DNA of 64,000 bases from Pseudonocardia ammonioxydans. GTDB lineage: Bacteria; Actinomycetota; Actinomycetes; Mycobacteriales; Pseudonocardiaceae. The notes beneath the pieces are model-generated. The model had not been told where the DNA came from, searched no databases, and saw only the letters and a list, made by a program, of their open reading frames with translations. A program made the translations under genes and the position numbers. The stretch is from NCBI RefSeq assembly GCF_900115005.1, contig NZ_FOUY01000019.1, positions 1-64,000 of the forward strand. The letters are read 5' to 3'. Positions 1-9,841 of this stretch are shown piece after piece (the stretch's first letter is position 1; each line of letters starts with the position of its first letter).

Positions 1-300
1 GTGCTCACCGATAACGCCTGGTCCTACCGCAAGACCACCTGGCGCCAGACCTGTCATGACTTGGGCATCGGGCGCCGGTTCACCCGGCCCTGGCGCCCGC
101 AGACGAACGGGAAAGTGGAGCGTTTCCACCGCACCATGGTCGACGAGTGGGCCTACCACCAGCCGTATCAGTCCGAGACCGAACGCCAGGTCGCGTTCGG
201 GGACTGGCTCGACTGGTACAACTTCCACCGACCCCACACCGGAATCCGAGGCCACGCACCAGCCGACCGCGTCACCAACCTCTCCGGATCACACATCTAG
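1..300 (+). CDS. IS481-type transposase, 3' end only
   Basis: Carboxy-terminal 99 residues of a DDE transposase/integrase-core protein; the reading frame is open at the left edge, so the gene starts outside the window. The stretch TNGKVERFHRT carries the third catalytic acid (Glu) in the context typical of IS481/IS3 integrase cores, followed by the usual YNFHRPH segment and a short tail. It would cut and join the ends of its own element. No terminal inverted repeat could be assigned after the stop, so the right end of the element is undefined. IS481 is assigned by motif resemblance only. Confidence 0.85.
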   Translation: MLTDNAWSYRKTTWRQTCHDLGIGRRFTRPWRPQTNGKVERFHRTMVDEWAYHQPYQSETERQVAFGDWLDWYNFHRPHTGIRGHAPADRVTNLSGSHI

Positions 301-317
301 AGACGGGCGCCGGCCGG

Positions 318-1127
318 TCAGCCGGTCAGGAAGTCCACCAGCACCCGGTTCACCTCGGCCGGGCGCTCCAGATAGCCGTAGTGCCCGGCGTCGGCGATCT
401 CGGCGTAGCGCGCCCCGGGCACGGCGTCGGCGACCTCACGGGACAGCCGCACCGGGATGGCCCGGTCGTCGGCGAACGCGACGACCAGCACCGGCACACC
501 GATGCCCCGGTAGGCGTCGCGACGGTCGTCGAGCTCCAGCGACACCCGCAGCTGGGCACGGTGTCCTGCCCGGACACCCGCCCCGCCGAAGCCGATCACG
601 TCCAGCCAGTCCCGGGCCGCCCGATCGTCGTCGAGTGTGGACGGTGACAGGTTGTGCGTCGCCTGCATCGCCGACCACAGCTGTACCGGCAGGTCGACGC
701 CGGCCTCGGAGGCGGCGACCAGCCCGGCGGTGTACGCCTCCTGCACCGGGTTCAACCGGGCGTGCGCGGCCAGTGCCGCGACCCGGCCGACCAGGTCCGG
801 GCGGGCCAGCGCCAGCTCGAGCACCACCCGCGACCCCAGCGAGGTCCCGACGACGGCGGCCGGGCCCGCGTCGAGGTGTTCGATCAGCGCGGCGACGTCG
901 GCGGCCATGTCGCCGACGGTGAACCCGGCCGCGCACTCATCGGTGGGCGGGATCCCGCGGTTGTCCACCGTCACCACGCGCAGCCCTGCCCGGCGCAGGG
1001 CCGGGACCTGGTGCACGTCCCAGACCCGGCCGGGACTCCCGGTGCCCATCACCAGGACGGCGGGCGGCCCGTCGCCGCCGTGGTCGGTCCAGGACAGCCG
1101 GATCCCGTTGAGTCGTGCGATCGTCAC
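318..1127 (-). CDS. alpha/beta hydrolase
   Basis: 269-residue alpha/beta-hydrolase-fold protein, probably a cytoplasmic esterase or lactonase of unknown substrate. Visible elements: oxyanion region near the start (VLVMGTGSPG), DNRG strand-turn, nucleophile elbow GTSLGS, acidic residue in the AFADDR strand and catalytic His in DAGHYGY near the C-terminus. GTG start. It lies between the transposase remnant and a TetR gene on the same strand, 108 nt away. Family is certain, specificity is not. Confidence 0.85.
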   Translation of the reverse strand: MTIARLNGIRLSWTDHGGDGPPAVLVMGTGSPGRVWDVHQVPALRRAGLRVVTVDNRGIPPTDECAAGFTVGDMAADVAALIEHLDAGPAAVVGTSLGSRVVLELALARPDLVGRVAALAAHARLNPVQEAYTAGLVAASEAGVDLPVQLWSAMQATHNLSPSTLDDDRAARDWLDVIGFGGAGVRAGHRAQLRVSLELDDRRDAYRGIGVPVLVVAFADDRAIPVRLSREVADAVPGARYAEIADAGHYGYLERPAEVNRVLVDFLTG

Positions 1128-1235
1128 GTGCTGCAGCCTGCGGCACGACGACGAGCCGCGCAGCCGTCCGCGAGAACCGTCACGTCCGTCCCCCCGGGGA
1201 GGGCCCGGCCGACGCGCGGCGGTCCCGCCCGGAGG

Positions 1236-1889
1236 TCAGGCCGTCGGGTCCGGGGCCGGGGCCGGGTCGGTGAGGTAGCGCTGCAGGGTCGGGCCCATCC
1301 AGGTCGCGACGGTGTCCGGCGAGGTCGAGGCGAGCGGCTCGATACGGAGCACGTGGCGGGCGAGCAGCAGGCCCATCAGGTGGGAGCCGACCAGCTCGGC
1401 TCGCAGGCGGGCCGGCTCCGGGACGACCGTGGCGATCCGGGCGATGATCTCCTGCTCGATGTACCCGGTGAACATCGCGGCCGAACGCTCGTCGGTCGGC
1501 GCGGAGCGCAGCAGCGCGAGCATCGGCTCGACCGTGGGAGCCCGGTCCCAGACGTCCAGGAAGTGCCGGACGATGCGCTCCCCCAGCCCGTCGACTCCCC
1601 CCGAGAGCTCGGCCGCGACCTCCTCTGCCGGGTTGACCGGCAGCGCCAGCGCCTCGGTGAACAGCCGCGACTTGGTCTCGAAGAAGTAGTAGACCATCGC
1701 CGGGTCGACCTGCGCGGTGGCCGCGATCCGGCGGACGGTGGCGCGGTCGTAGCCGCGTTCGGCGAACAACGCGCGGGCCGCATCGAGGATGCGCCGGCGG
1801 CTGCGTTCCCCGGTGCGCCACCGGCCGCGCCGGGCGACCGTGTCCGGCTCGTGCTGTTCCGCCATCTCGTCCGGTTCGTCCACCGTCAT
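1236..1889 (-). CDS. TetR-family transcriptional regulator
   Basis: 217-residue one-domain repressor. The N-terminal helix-turn-helix (about residues 25-70) includes RRRILDAARALFAERGYD, then ATVRRIAATAQV and VYYFFETKSRLF, the standard TetR pattern; the C-terminal half is the ligand/dimer domain. The chosen ATG lies at 1887-1889; a second Met eight codons in is also possible. It is divergent from the phosphotransferase-like gene at 1995, and the 105-nt gap contains an AT-rich stretch (TTGTTCATCGCTTGTTGAAT, 1900-1920) that is the likely promoter/operator zone. Probably controls itself and the divergent gene pair. Ligand unknown. Confidence 0.85.
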   Translation of the reverse strand: MTVDEPDEMAEQHEPDTVARRGRWRTGERSRRRILDAARALFAERGYDRATVRRIAATAQVDPAMVYYFFETKSRLFTEALALPVNPAEEVAAELSGGVDGLGERIVRHFLDVWDRAPTVEPMLALLRSAPTDERSAAMFTGYIEQEIIARIATVVPEPARLRAELVGSHLMGLLLARHVLRIEPLASTSPDTVATWMGPTLQRYLTDPAPAPDPTA

Positions 1890-1994
1890 CCGCCAACTTT
1901 GTTCATCGCTTGTTGAATATGAGGTTACAGCCCAGTAGCGTCCAACTCCATCAGACGGTGAACATTGGCCGAACCCCGTTGCGAGGAGCCCGCC

Positions 1995-4397
1995 GTGGCC
2001 GACTACACACTTCCGCTGCCGCACGTGGGACCGCGCGAGATCGCGCTCGTCGGCGGCAAGGGCGCCGGCCTCGGTGCGCTGATCGGCGCCGGGTTCCCGG
2101 TGCCCGACGGGTTCGTCGTGACCACCGCGGCCTACCGCGACTTCCTCGAGGCCACCGGGCTCGCCGACCGCCCGGCCGCCGAGCTGCACGAGCGGATCCC
2201 GCAGGCTCCGATACCCGAGCGGGTGGCCGCGGCGGTGCTGGCCGCCTACGCCGGGATCGGCGGGCCGGTGGCCGTCCGCTCGTCCGGCACCGCGGAGGAC
2301 CTGGCCGACGCCTCGTTCGCCGGCCAGCACGACACCTACCTCGGCGTCGACGGCGAGCTGGCGGTGCTCGACGCCGTCCGCGACTGCTGGGCCTCGCTCT
2401 GGACGCCGCGGGCGGTCGCCTACCGCGCGCACCAGGGCTGGGACGAGAGCGGGCTGGCGCTGGCCGTCGTCGTCCAGGAGATGGTGGACGCCGAGTGGGC
2501 CGGGGTCCTGTTCACCGTGGACCCGGTGAGCGGGCGACGCGACCACGTGGTGATCGAGGCGGTGCGCGGTCTCGGCGAGGACCTGGTGTCGGGCACGGTC
2601 AGCGGCGAGCACGTCGTCCTGGACAAGGCGACCGCGTGCCGGGTCGGCGGATCGGCGTCGGTACCGGACACCGACGCGCTGGTACGGCTCGGCCGCGACG
2701 TCGAGGAGGCCTTCGGCTGCCCGCAGGACCTCGAGTGGACCCGGGCGGGGGGTCGGCTCCTGCTGGTGCAGGCCCGGCCGCTGACCGCGCTACCCCCCGA
2801 GCAGCCCGCCGAGCCGGCGGCACAGGACCGCACGCGGACGCGCCGCGACTACGGGATGGCCGCCGACCACATGCCGTTCCCCCCATTCCCGATGGACGTC
2901 TCACTGTTCCTCCGCCCGGCGATCCGCGCGATCATCGACGCCGCCCGGGCGGCGGGCCTGGCCACTCCGACGCTCGGCGAGGCCATCGTCGAGATCGGCG
3001 ACGGGGTGGTCCAGGTCGTCCCGCCGCAGCAGATCCGGTTCACCCACCGCGCGCTCACCGGCGCACCACGAGCCGTCCCGGCACTCATCCGGTTGCTGAG
3101 CACCTCGACCACCGGCTGGCGCGCCCGGTCGGACGAGACCCTGGTGGCGCTGTGCCGGCGGGTCGACGCGGCCGACCTCGGTGCGCCCTCCGACGCCGAG
3201 CTCCTCGAGCAGGTCGATGCCCTGATGGGCACGCTGGGCTCACTCATGCCGTCCCGGTTCGGGGCGATGCCCCGCGGGTTGCTGGCCGAGCTCGCCGTCG
3301 GGCGGCTGATCGCCGCCGTCGTCGGCCGGGAGCGGGCCGACCGGCTGCACGCCGGGCTGATGTCCGCGGTGCCGTGCGTGACGACCGAGGCCAACGCCAC
3401 GATCGACCGGATCGCCGCGGCCGTCCGGGCCGACCCGGAGCTGCTGCGGATCTACCGCGAGCAGCCGGCCGCGGACGTGGCCGCACGGCTGCAGGAGTCG
3501 GCGCCGGGCCGGGCGCTGCTCGCCGACGTCGAGACCTACCTGCGTGAGTTCGGGTTCCGGGAGATGTCCATCTTCACGGTCGGGCTACCGCCGCTGCGAG
3601 AGACCCCGGAGGTGGCGCACGGGCTCATCAAGGGCCTCGCGCAGGGCCCGCCCGCCGACAGCGACGGTGCGGCCCGGCTCGCGCGCGGCCGCGTCGAGCT
3701 GCACCGCGCACGCGGCCTGCGGGCCCGCCTGCTCACGCCGGTGATCCGGCGGCTCGTCGAGGTGCAGCGCCGGACCGCCGGGTTCCGGGAGGACAGCCAC
3801 TACCAGCTGGTGATGACGCTGGCCGTCGCCCGCCGGGTCCTCCTGGAGCTGGGGCGCCGGTTCGTCGAGCGCGACGTGCTCGACGCGGCCGAGGACATCG
3901 CCTACCTGGAGCGCAGCGAGTTGGCGGCCCCGGAGCGCAGCGAGGCCACGACACTGCCACCCGCCGCCGTCCGGGACGTCGTCGCCACCCGCAAGGCCGC
4001 CCGCCGGGCCGCGCTGCCCGGATACACGATCATTCCGGCGCGCCTGCAGACCCGGCCCGACGACGAGGGACGGGTACGCGGCACCCCGGCCGCCCGGGGG
4101 ACGGCCACCGGCCCGGTCCGGATCGTGCGCGACGAGTCGGAGTTCGCGAACCTGCAGGACGGCGAGGTCCTGGTCTGCCCCTACTCCAACCCGACGTGGA
4201 CACCGCTGTTCGCGCTGGCCGCCGCGGTCGTCGTCGACACGGGTGGGGCGGCGTCGCACGCCGCGATCGTGGCCCGCGAGCACGGGATCCCCGCGGTCAT
4301 GGGCACCGTGAACGCCACCCGGGTGCTCTCCGACGGGCAGCAGGTCGTCGTGGACGGCGGCGCCGGCACGGTCGAGCTCGCCGGCACCCTCCGGTGA
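1995..4397 (+). CDS. PEP-synthase/rifampicin-phosphotransferase-like enzyme
   Basis: 800-residue three-part phosphotransferase. The N-terminal ATP-grasp part shows VGGKGAGLGAL, VAVRSSGTAEDLADASFAGQ and a segment ending in PQDLEW and QARPLTAL. A roughly 400-residue variable middle domain follows. The C-terminal swivelling domain has the phospho-accepting His in GGAASHAAIVAREHGIPAV. This order matches rifampicin phosphotransferase (ATP + rifamycin) as well as PEP synthase and other PEP-utilising enzymes; length and lack of a full PEP/pyruvate-binding C-domain favour the antibiotic-modifying type. GTG at 1995 is preferred over TTG at 1965 because GAGGAG sits 6 nt upstream. The next gene, an exporter, overlaps by 4 nt. 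Substrate is inferred, not proven. Confidence 0.8.
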   Translation: MADYTLPLPHVGPREIALVGGKGAGLGALIGAGFPVPDGFVVTTAAYRDFLEATGLADRPAAELHERIPQAPIPERVAAAVLAAYAGIGGPVAVRSSGTAEDLADASFAGQHDTYLGVDGELAVLDAVRDCWASLWTPRAVAYRAHQGWDESGLALAVVVQEMVDAEWAGVLFTVDPVSGRRDHVVIEAVRGLGEDLVSGTVSGEHVVLDKATACRVGGSASVPDTDALVRLGRDVEEAFGCPQDLEWTRAGGRLLLVQARPLTALPPEQPAEPAAQDRTRTRRDYGMAADHMPFPPFPMDVSLFLRPAIRAIIDAARAAGLATPTLGEAIVEIGDGVVQVVPPQQIRFTHRALTGAPRAVPALIRLLSTSTTGWRARSDETLVALCRRVDAADLGAPSDAELLEQVDALMGTLGSLMPSRFGAMPRGLLAELAVGRLIAAVVGRERADRLHAGLMSAVPCVTTEANATIDRIAAAVRADPELLRIYREQPAADVAARLQESAPGRALLADVETYLREFGFREMSIFTVGLPPLRETPEVAHGLIKGLAQGPPADSDGAARLARGRVELHRARGLRARLLTPVIRRLVEVQRRTAGFREDSHYQLVMTLAVARRVLLELGRRFVERDVLDAAEDIAYLERSELAAPERSEATTLPPAAVRDVVATRKAARRAALPGYTIIPARLQTRPDDEGRVRGTPAARGTATGPVRIVRDESEFANLQDGEVLVCPYSNPTWTPLFALAAAVVVDTGGAASHAAIVAREHGIPAVMGTVNATRVLSDGQQVVVDGGAGTVELAGTLR

Positions 4398-5728
4398 CCG
4401 CCACCCGTCCCGCCCGGGCGGGCGCGGTCACCGCCGTCGTCCTGTGCGGCGCCGTGCTCGGCCCGCTGAACTCCACCATGATCGCGGTCGCGCTGCCGCC
4501 GATGGCACTGGACCTCGGCGTCGACGCCGCCGCGATGAGCTGGCTGGTCACCGCGTACCTGATCGCGATGGCCGCGCTGCAGCCGGTCGCCGGCAAGCTC
4601 GGCGACCGGCTCGGGCCACGGCCGGTCCTGCTCACCGGGTACGGGCTGTTCTTCGTGGCCTCCGCGCTGGCACCGCTCGTGCACAGCCTGCCGCTGCTCA
4701 TCGCGTGCCGGGTCGTCCAGGCCGTCGCGGCCGCGCTGACGACACCGACCGGGTTCGCCCTGCTGCGTCAGGTCGCGCCGCCCGACCGGCTGGGCCGCGC
4801 CTTCGGCGTGATCGGCGCCGTGCTGCCGCTGGCGGCCGCGGTCGGGCCGGTGCTCGGCGGCGTCCTGGTCGAGGTCGGCAGCTGGCAGGCGATCTTCCTG
4901 GTCAACCTCCCGGTGACCGCGTTCGCCCTGGTCCTGGGCTGGTGGGTGGTGCCGGGCGCCGCGCGCGCGGAGAACCCCGGCGGGTTCGACATCGTCGGGG
5001 CGGGGTGGTTGTGCGCCCTGCTCGTCGGCTTGACCCTCACCCTGGACACCGCCCCCGGCGGTGCGGCACTCGTCGTCGCCGGGGTGGTGCTGGTCGTGGC
5101 GACGTGGGCGTTCGTCCGCCACCAGCGGCGCCGTCCGGACGCGGTGCTCCCGCCGCACCTGTTCGCCCGGCGCAGCTTCATCGCCGCGGCGACCGGCATC
5201 GGGCTGGCCAACCTCGTCTTCTACGTCACGCTGCTCGCCGTACCGCAGCTGCTGCACGACCGCGGGATCGACGGCGCGCAGGCGGGCCTCGTCCTGGGCG
5301 CGCTGACGCTCGCGTCCTCGCCACTGGCCCTGCTCGGCGGGCGGCTCGCGGACCGGGCCGGGCTGCGGTTGCCCGCCGTCGCCGGGCTGACGCTCCTGCT
5401 GCTCGGCCTGGTACCACTGCTGCTCGACCCGACCGGGCTCCCGCTCCCGCTGCTGGTCGTCGCCCTGGGTGTGGTCGGTGCCGGGGTCGGCCTGTCGATG
5501 CCGGCCTTCCAGCTGGGTGCCCTGCACGGCGTCGACCAGCGCGACACCGGGATGGCGACGGGGGTGTTCTTCACCAGCCGCTACCTGGGCAGCATCGTCG
5601 GCACGAGCCTGCTCGCCGGTCCGCTGGCCCTCACCTCGCCTGCCGCCGACACCGTGCTGTTCGCCGTGCTCGCGGGCACCGCCGCGATCGGGGTCGCCGT
5701 CGCGGCCACGCTGCCCCGGCCGGCCTGA
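4394..5728 (+). CDS. MFS multidrug exporter (DHA2/EmrB-like)
   Basis: 444-residue integral membrane protein with about 12-13 hydrophobic helices. It has the LGDRLGPRPVLLTGY loop between TM2 and TM3 (motif A region) and the LNSTMIAVALPPM opening typical of drug:H+ antiporters of the EmrB/QacA branch. The GTG start overlaps the previous stop (GTGA), so it is translationally coupled to the rifampicin-phosphotransferase-like enzyme; together they look like a modification-plus-export resistance pair under the divergent TetR. Drug specificity cannot be read from sequence. Confidence 0.85.
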   Translation: MTATRPARAGAVTAVVLCGAVLGPLNSTMIAVALPPMALDLGVDAAAMSWLVTAYLIAMAALQPVAGKLGDRLGPRPVLLTGYGLFFVASALAPLVHSLPLLIACRVVQAVAAALTTPTGFALLRQVAPPDRLGRAFGVIGAVLPLAAAVGPVLGGVLVEVGSWQAIFLVNLPVTAFALVLGWWVVPGAARAENPGGFDIVGAGWLCALLVGLTLTLDTAPGGAALVVAGVVLVVATWAFVRHQRRRPDAVLPPHLFARRSFIAAATGIGLANLVFYVTLLAVPQLLHDRGIDGAQAGLVLGALTLASSPLALLGGRLADRAGLRLPAVAGLTLLLLGLVPLLLDPTGLPLPLLVVALGVVGAGVGLSMPAFQLGALHGVDQRDTGMATGVFFTSRYLGSIVGTSLLAGPLALTSPAADTVLFAVLAGTAAIGVAVAATLPRPA

Positions 5729-5750
5729 TCCGGTCGGTGGCTCCCACCGG

Positions 5751-8066
5751 TCAGGCCGGAGCCGGCGCCGCGTCGTCGGCCGGCACCGGCGGTTCCAGGA
5801 CGACCGCCGTGGCCCGGAACGGCGTCATGTCGAGCCGGAACCCCTGCAGGTCGTCGACGGTGCCGAGGTCCTCGCCGGAGAACAGGTCACGCACCGTGGC
5901 ACCGGGCTCCAGGTGCTCGGACCGCACCGCGGCGTCCACCTGCTCGTCGGCGAAGTTGAGCACCGTGACCTGGGTCCGCCCGTCGTCGAGGGCGTGCACC
6001 ATCACCAGCAGGCCGCGGTGCGAGACGTCCGGGACGTCGACCTGCCGCGCCGTCGCCACCCCGCAGTGCTTGCGCACCGCGAGGATCGCCTGCATCTGCC
6101 GGGCGAAGCTGGTCTCGTCGGCGAGCTGGTCGGGCAGCGTGCCGTACAGGCTGCGCCCGCGCGGCATCCCCGACGACGACCCCTCGGCGTCGGGCCGGTT
6201 CCCCATCAGGTCGTGCGCGGGGCGCGACACCCACCGTGTGTCACCGGAGGCGAGCAGGTCGGAGACCCGCTCCGGGGGCAGGGTCAGCATCCCCAGCAGG
6301 TCCCAGCCGGACAGCGCGAACACCCCGGGCTGGAACGCGTTGAACATGACCAGCAACAGGTGCACCCGCCGGATGCGCTCGACGTCGTCGGGCCCGATGT
6401 CGTCGAGCGCTCCGATCCCGAGCGCGGCGGCGATCACCGTCGCGCTGGTGCAGGCGATCCCGTTCGTCGTGAAGATCAGGTTGTAGGGCGCGTCCGGTCC
6501 GGTGAGCTGCTCGCACAGGTCCCGCCGCACGGTGTCGGCCAGGTCGAGGCCGGTGATCTCCTCCCCGCGGAAGGTGTAGGTCTCGTTCGCGTGCCCGGCC
6601 GTCCAGTGCACGAGCTCGTAGGTGAGCTCGTCGTGGTTCTGCAGCGCGTGCACCAGCGATGCCGGATCGACGCCGACCTCGAGCGCGGTGCGCAGCGTCA
6701 GCCGCAGGAACTCGGTGTCTGCGGTGGCCAGTGCGTGGTGGTAGGCGGGCCGGTTGATGAAGTCGTACGACAGGTCGGCGCCGGCCTCGGAGGTGACCTT
6801 GATGTCGTCGACAGTCAGGTTCAGCTCCTGGAAGGTGAACCCGCCGACCTTGCGGACCATCGAGGCGATGAGGTGGTTCGCGGCCTCCGACAGCGGGTGT
6901 CCCTCCGACCAGCCGGGCGTCCCGGACGCGGACTTCTCGACCCCGAGGAAGCCGTTGGCGTCGAGCCGCAGCGCGCCCGAGCCGAGGTCTGCCAGCGAGT
7001 GCAGGGCGTCGCCGATGACCATCCGCATCCCGGCGAACGTCGGGTCCAGCCAGTTCACCGACGGCTGCCCGTCCTTGAAGTAGTGCAGGTAGACCCACCG
7101 GCGGACGACGCCGTCGGCCCCGGTCACCTCGCCGGTCACCGACCAGTTTGTCTCCTTCACCCCCTCCCGGAAGAAGATCACCCGCTGCAGCCTGCCGACG
7201 ATGTAGCCGGCCTTCTCCAGCGCCTCCTCGGTGGCGGCGTCGAGGTTCACCGAGTCGCGCCCGACCGGTACCTCGGGCAGCGTGCCCCAGTCCGCCGGCT
7301 CGATCTCGACCATGTGGTAGATGCCCGGGTAGTCGCCGTACCCGAGCTCGGCGAGCCGGAAGTCGGCGCCCTTGCCGGTGTGCCCGGGCACGATGTCGTC
7401 GATGATCGTGCCGCCGTGCCAGGTGGCGATGGCGCACATGGCACGGAACTCGTCCTCGGTGCCGAACACCGGGTCGATCTCGTTGGAGATCCGGTCGAAG
7501 TGCCCGTCGACGCTCGGCGTCGGCTGCCACCCGGACAGCCCGCCGGCCCGCTTCACCGGCCCGGTGTGGACGGCCTCGATGCCGATCGTCTCGAACGCCT
7601 GCCAGAGATCGGCGTCCCCGAGCTCGGCGAGGAACGAGGTCCCCTCCCGGGTGATCAGCGAGATCGGGTAGGCGGTGAACCACACCGACGCGGTCTCCAC
7701 CGCGTGCCGCGGGCCCGGGCTGGCGAACGGGTTCTGCCACATCGAGCCCTGGCCGGAGAACTGCCGGGCGAGCTCGTCGGCGTGGCCCAGCATCGACCCG
7801 GCCAGCAGCCACGACACGTACACCGGGTTGTCGCCGGTGGCCGGGCCGTCCTGGGCGACCGAGCGGCGCCGCACGGTCGACTTCACCCGGGCCCGGTGCC
7901 GCAGGGTGCGCGGCCGGGCCTCGTGGAAGTACTCGGCGAAGTTGACCTCGAGCGGGTCGGGCAGCTGCTCGGGCTCCGGCGGGACCGAGGCGACGCCGGC
8001 CACCGGATCCGCAGGCACCCGCTCGGTCGTCTCGGGGATCTCGGCCATCGGGTCTCGCTCGGTCAC
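5751..8066 (-). CDS. GH13 family enzyme, TreS-like and divergent
   Basis: 771-residue alpha-amylase-superfamily protein. The four GH13 signature regions can be followed: region [12 protein letters not shown], region [11 protein letters not shown] (nucleophile Asp), region III FQELNL (acid/base Glu) and region [10 protein letters not shown] (transition-state Asp). Region IV closely resembles trehalose synthase (TreS, maltose/trehalose interconversion), but regions I-III and the N-terminus differ and the protein is about 170 residues longer than usual TreS. It is divergent from maltokinase, the standard metabolic partner of TreS in the GlgE route. GTG start preceded by GGAGG. It converges on the MFS gene with a 22-nt gap. 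Catalytic competence is likely; exact reaction is inferred. Confidence 0.75.
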   Translation of the reverse strand: MTERDPMAEIPETTERVPADPVAGVASVPPEPEQLPDPLEVNFAEYFHEARPRTLRHRARVKSTVRRRSVAQDGPATGDNPVYVSWLLAGSMLGHADELARQFSGQGSMWQNPFASPGPRHAVETASVWFTAYPISLITREGTSFLAELGDADLWQAFETIGIEAVHTGPVKRAGGLSGWQPTPSVDGHFDRISNEIDPVFGTEDEFRAMCAIATWHGGTIIDDIVPGHTGKGADFRLAELGYGDYPGIYHMVEIEPADWGTLPEVPVGRDSVNLDAATEEALEKAGYIVGRLQRVIFFREGVKETNWSVTGEVTGADGVVRRWVYLHYFKDGQPSVNWLDPTFAGMRMVIGDALHSLADLGSGALRLDANGFLGVEKSASGTPGWSEGHPLSEAANHLIASMVRKVGGFTFQELNLTVDDIKVTSEAGADLSYDFINRPAYHHALATADTEFLRLTLRTALEVGVDPASLVHALQNHDELTYELVHWTAGHANETYTFRGEEITGLDLADTVRRDLCEQLTGPDAPYNLIFTTNGIACTSATVIAAALGIGALDDIGPDDVERIRRVHLLLVMFNAFQPGVFALSGWDLLGMLTLPPERVSDLLASGDTRWVSRPAHDLMGNRPDAEGSSSGMPRGRSLYGTLPDQLADETSFARQMQAILAVRKHCGVATARQVDVPDVSHRGLLVMVHALDDGRTQVTVLNFADEQVDAAVRSEHLEPGATVRDLFSGEDLGTVDDLQGFRLDMTPFRATAVVLEPPVPADDAAPAPA

Positions 8067-8370
8067 GCCGCCGGTCCTCCGGGTCGGTGTCGGTGCTCGC
8101 GACGCCCGCGTTCCGTTCCACGACCGCGACCGCGCGCACCTCGCGCGGGCACCGTCGCCGAGACGCGGGCACCGGGATCAGTATGGGTTTCCGGCCACGG
8201 ACGCGCCCGGGCGGAAGCGGGGGCACCGCCCACGACCGGGCGGGCGGAGCGATCCGGCCCGGACGGTACCAGCGGGCGGACCGCACACCGGGCCCGGCAC
8301 GGCGGTCCCGGTTAGGGTCGTCACCAGCAGGACCGAGCCGGCGACCGGCCCGGCGGAAAGGGGACGACGC
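8067..8370. other. divergent intergenic region, GH13 / maltokinase
   Basis: 304-bp gene-free stretch that must hold the promoters of both flanking genes. The only locally AT-richer part is around 8178-8195 (GATCAGTATGGGTTTCC). A purine-rich GGAAAGGGG at 8355-8363 serves maltokinase as ribosome-binding site, and GGAGG lies upstream of the GH13 start. No clear palindrome was seen. Confidence 0.4.
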
Positions 8371-9738
8371 GTGGGTCCGACCGGAGCATCCGACCACCTC
8401 ACGGAGCTCCCCGAGCTGCTGCGGGGCTGGCTGCCCGGACGACGCTGGTTCGCCGAGAAGGGCCGCCCGCTCCAGGGGATCCGGATCGCCTCCCGGATCG
8501 CGCTGCCCCCGCCCGACGGCCTGACCGGGCTCGACGTCGTCGTCCTGGCCGTGTCGTTCGCCGACGGCCCGGACCGCCACTACCAGCTGCACCTGGCACG
8601 CGGGACCGGCGCACCGCCGGACGCGGCGGTGATCGGGACCGTCGGCGGTGAGACGCTCCACGACGGGCTGCACGACCCCGCGGTCACCGCCTGGATCCTG
8701 CGTGCGATCGCCGAGGGGACCTCGGTGGACGGTCTGTCGTTCGTGCCCGAACCGGGCTCGGTGCTGCCGCTGGAGGAGACCGGCCGGGTCGTCGACGCCG
8801 AACAGTCCAACACCTCGGTCCGGTGGGGACAGCGGTCGATCCTCAAGATCTACCGGCGGCTCTCCCCCGGCCCGAACCCCGACCTGGAGCTGCACCGCGC
8901 CCTGCGCGCCGCAGGCTCCACATCGGTCGCCGCGCTGCAGGGCGGCATCGAGGGCACGCTCGACGGCGAGCCCGCCACCTACGGCCTGCTGCAGGAGTTC
9001 GCGGCCGGCTCCGAGGACGGCTGGGAGCGTGCGGTCGCCGCGGTCCGCGACGGCACCGATTTCACCGCCGACGCCCGCGCGCTCGGTACGGCGCTCGCCG
9101 ACGTGCACCTGGCCCTGCGCGACGAGCTCGGCACGACCGAGGCGGACCCGGCCGGGATGGCCCGCTACTGGACCGCCCGGCTCGACCACGTCGCGGCCCA
9201 GGTCCCGGTGCTCGCCCCACACGTCCCGGCGGTGCGCGCCGTCTACGACGACGTCGCCGCACTCGGCGCCCCGGTCCCCGTGCAGCGCGTGCACGGCGAC
9301 CTGCACCTCGGCCAGACCCTGCGCCGCCCCGGCGGGGACTGGCTGATCATCGACTTCGAGGGGGAGCCGGCGGCCACACCGGCCGAGCGCCGCGCCCCGG
9401 ACGCGGCGGTGCGCGACGTCGTCGGGATGCTGTTCTCGTTCGACTACGCGGCCTTCCACCACCTGCTGACCCGCTCCGACACGCCCGGCGCAGGTCTCGG
9501 TTCGAACACTCCCGGGTCGCGGGCCGCACGCGACTGGTCGGCCGCGGCCCGCGACGCGTTCTGCGCCGGCTACGCGGCCCGCACCGGTTCCGACCCCCGC
9601 GGGCAGGCGGCGTTGCTCCGCGCATACGAGCTGGACAAGGCGGTCTACCAGGTGCTGTACGAGACCCGGAGCCGTCCGACCTGGCTGCCGATCCCACTCG
9701 CCGCCATCGCCCGTAGCACGTCCGGACCGTCGGCGTAA
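8371..9738 (+). CDS. mak: maltokinase
   Basis: 455-residue phosphotransferase-fold kinase that makes maltose-1-phosphate from maltose and ATP, feeding GlgE-type alpha-glucan synthesis. The actinobacterial maltokinase N-terminus (LLRGWLPGRRWFAEKGR) is present, followed by the kinase core with catalytic Brenner motif VHGDLHLGQTL and metal-binding IIDFEGEP. Length matches the 440-460 residues of known Mak/Pep2 proteins. GTG start with GGAAAGGGG 8 nt upstream. Divergent from a TreS-like gene, as expected functionally although in many relatives the two are adjacent or fused. Confidence 0.9.
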   Translation: MGPTGASDHLTELPELLRGWLPGRRWFAEKGRPLQGIRIASRIALPPPDGLTGLDVVVLAVSFADGPDRHYQLHLARGTGAPPDAAVIGTVGGETLHDGLHDPAVTAWILRAIAEGTSVDGLSFVPEPGSVLPLEETGRVVDAEQSNTSVRWGQRSILKIYRRLSPGPNPDLELHRALRAAGSTSVAALQGGIEGTLDGEPATYGLLQEFAAGSEDGWERAVAAVRDGTDFTADARALGTALADVHLALRDELGTTEADPAGMARYWTARLDHVAAQVPVLAPHVPAVRAVYDDVAALGAPVPVQRVHGDLHLGQTLRRPGGDWLIIDFEGEPAATPAERRAPDAAVRDVVGMLFSFDYAAFHHLLTRSDTPGAGLGSNTPGSRAARDWSAAARDAFCAGYAARTGSDPRGQAALLRAYELDKAVYQVLYETRSRPTWLPIPLAAIARSTSGPSA

Positions 9739-9769
9739 ACAGGTAGTCACCGGACCTTCGCGAGACCGT

Positions 9770-9798
9770 CGCCCGGGCAAGGCCCGACGCCCCGGGCG
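9770..9798 (+). terminator. hairpin terminator after maltokinase
   Basis: CGCCCGGG and CCCGGGCG form 8-bp arms around a 13-nt loop, about 30 nt after the maltokinase stop and before the DedA promoter zone. No U-run, as usual in actinobacteria. Confidence 0.5.
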
Positions 9799-9841
9799 GG
9801 CGGCCGCGAGATCGTGGAATCCTCCGATGGGGAGGACCACC

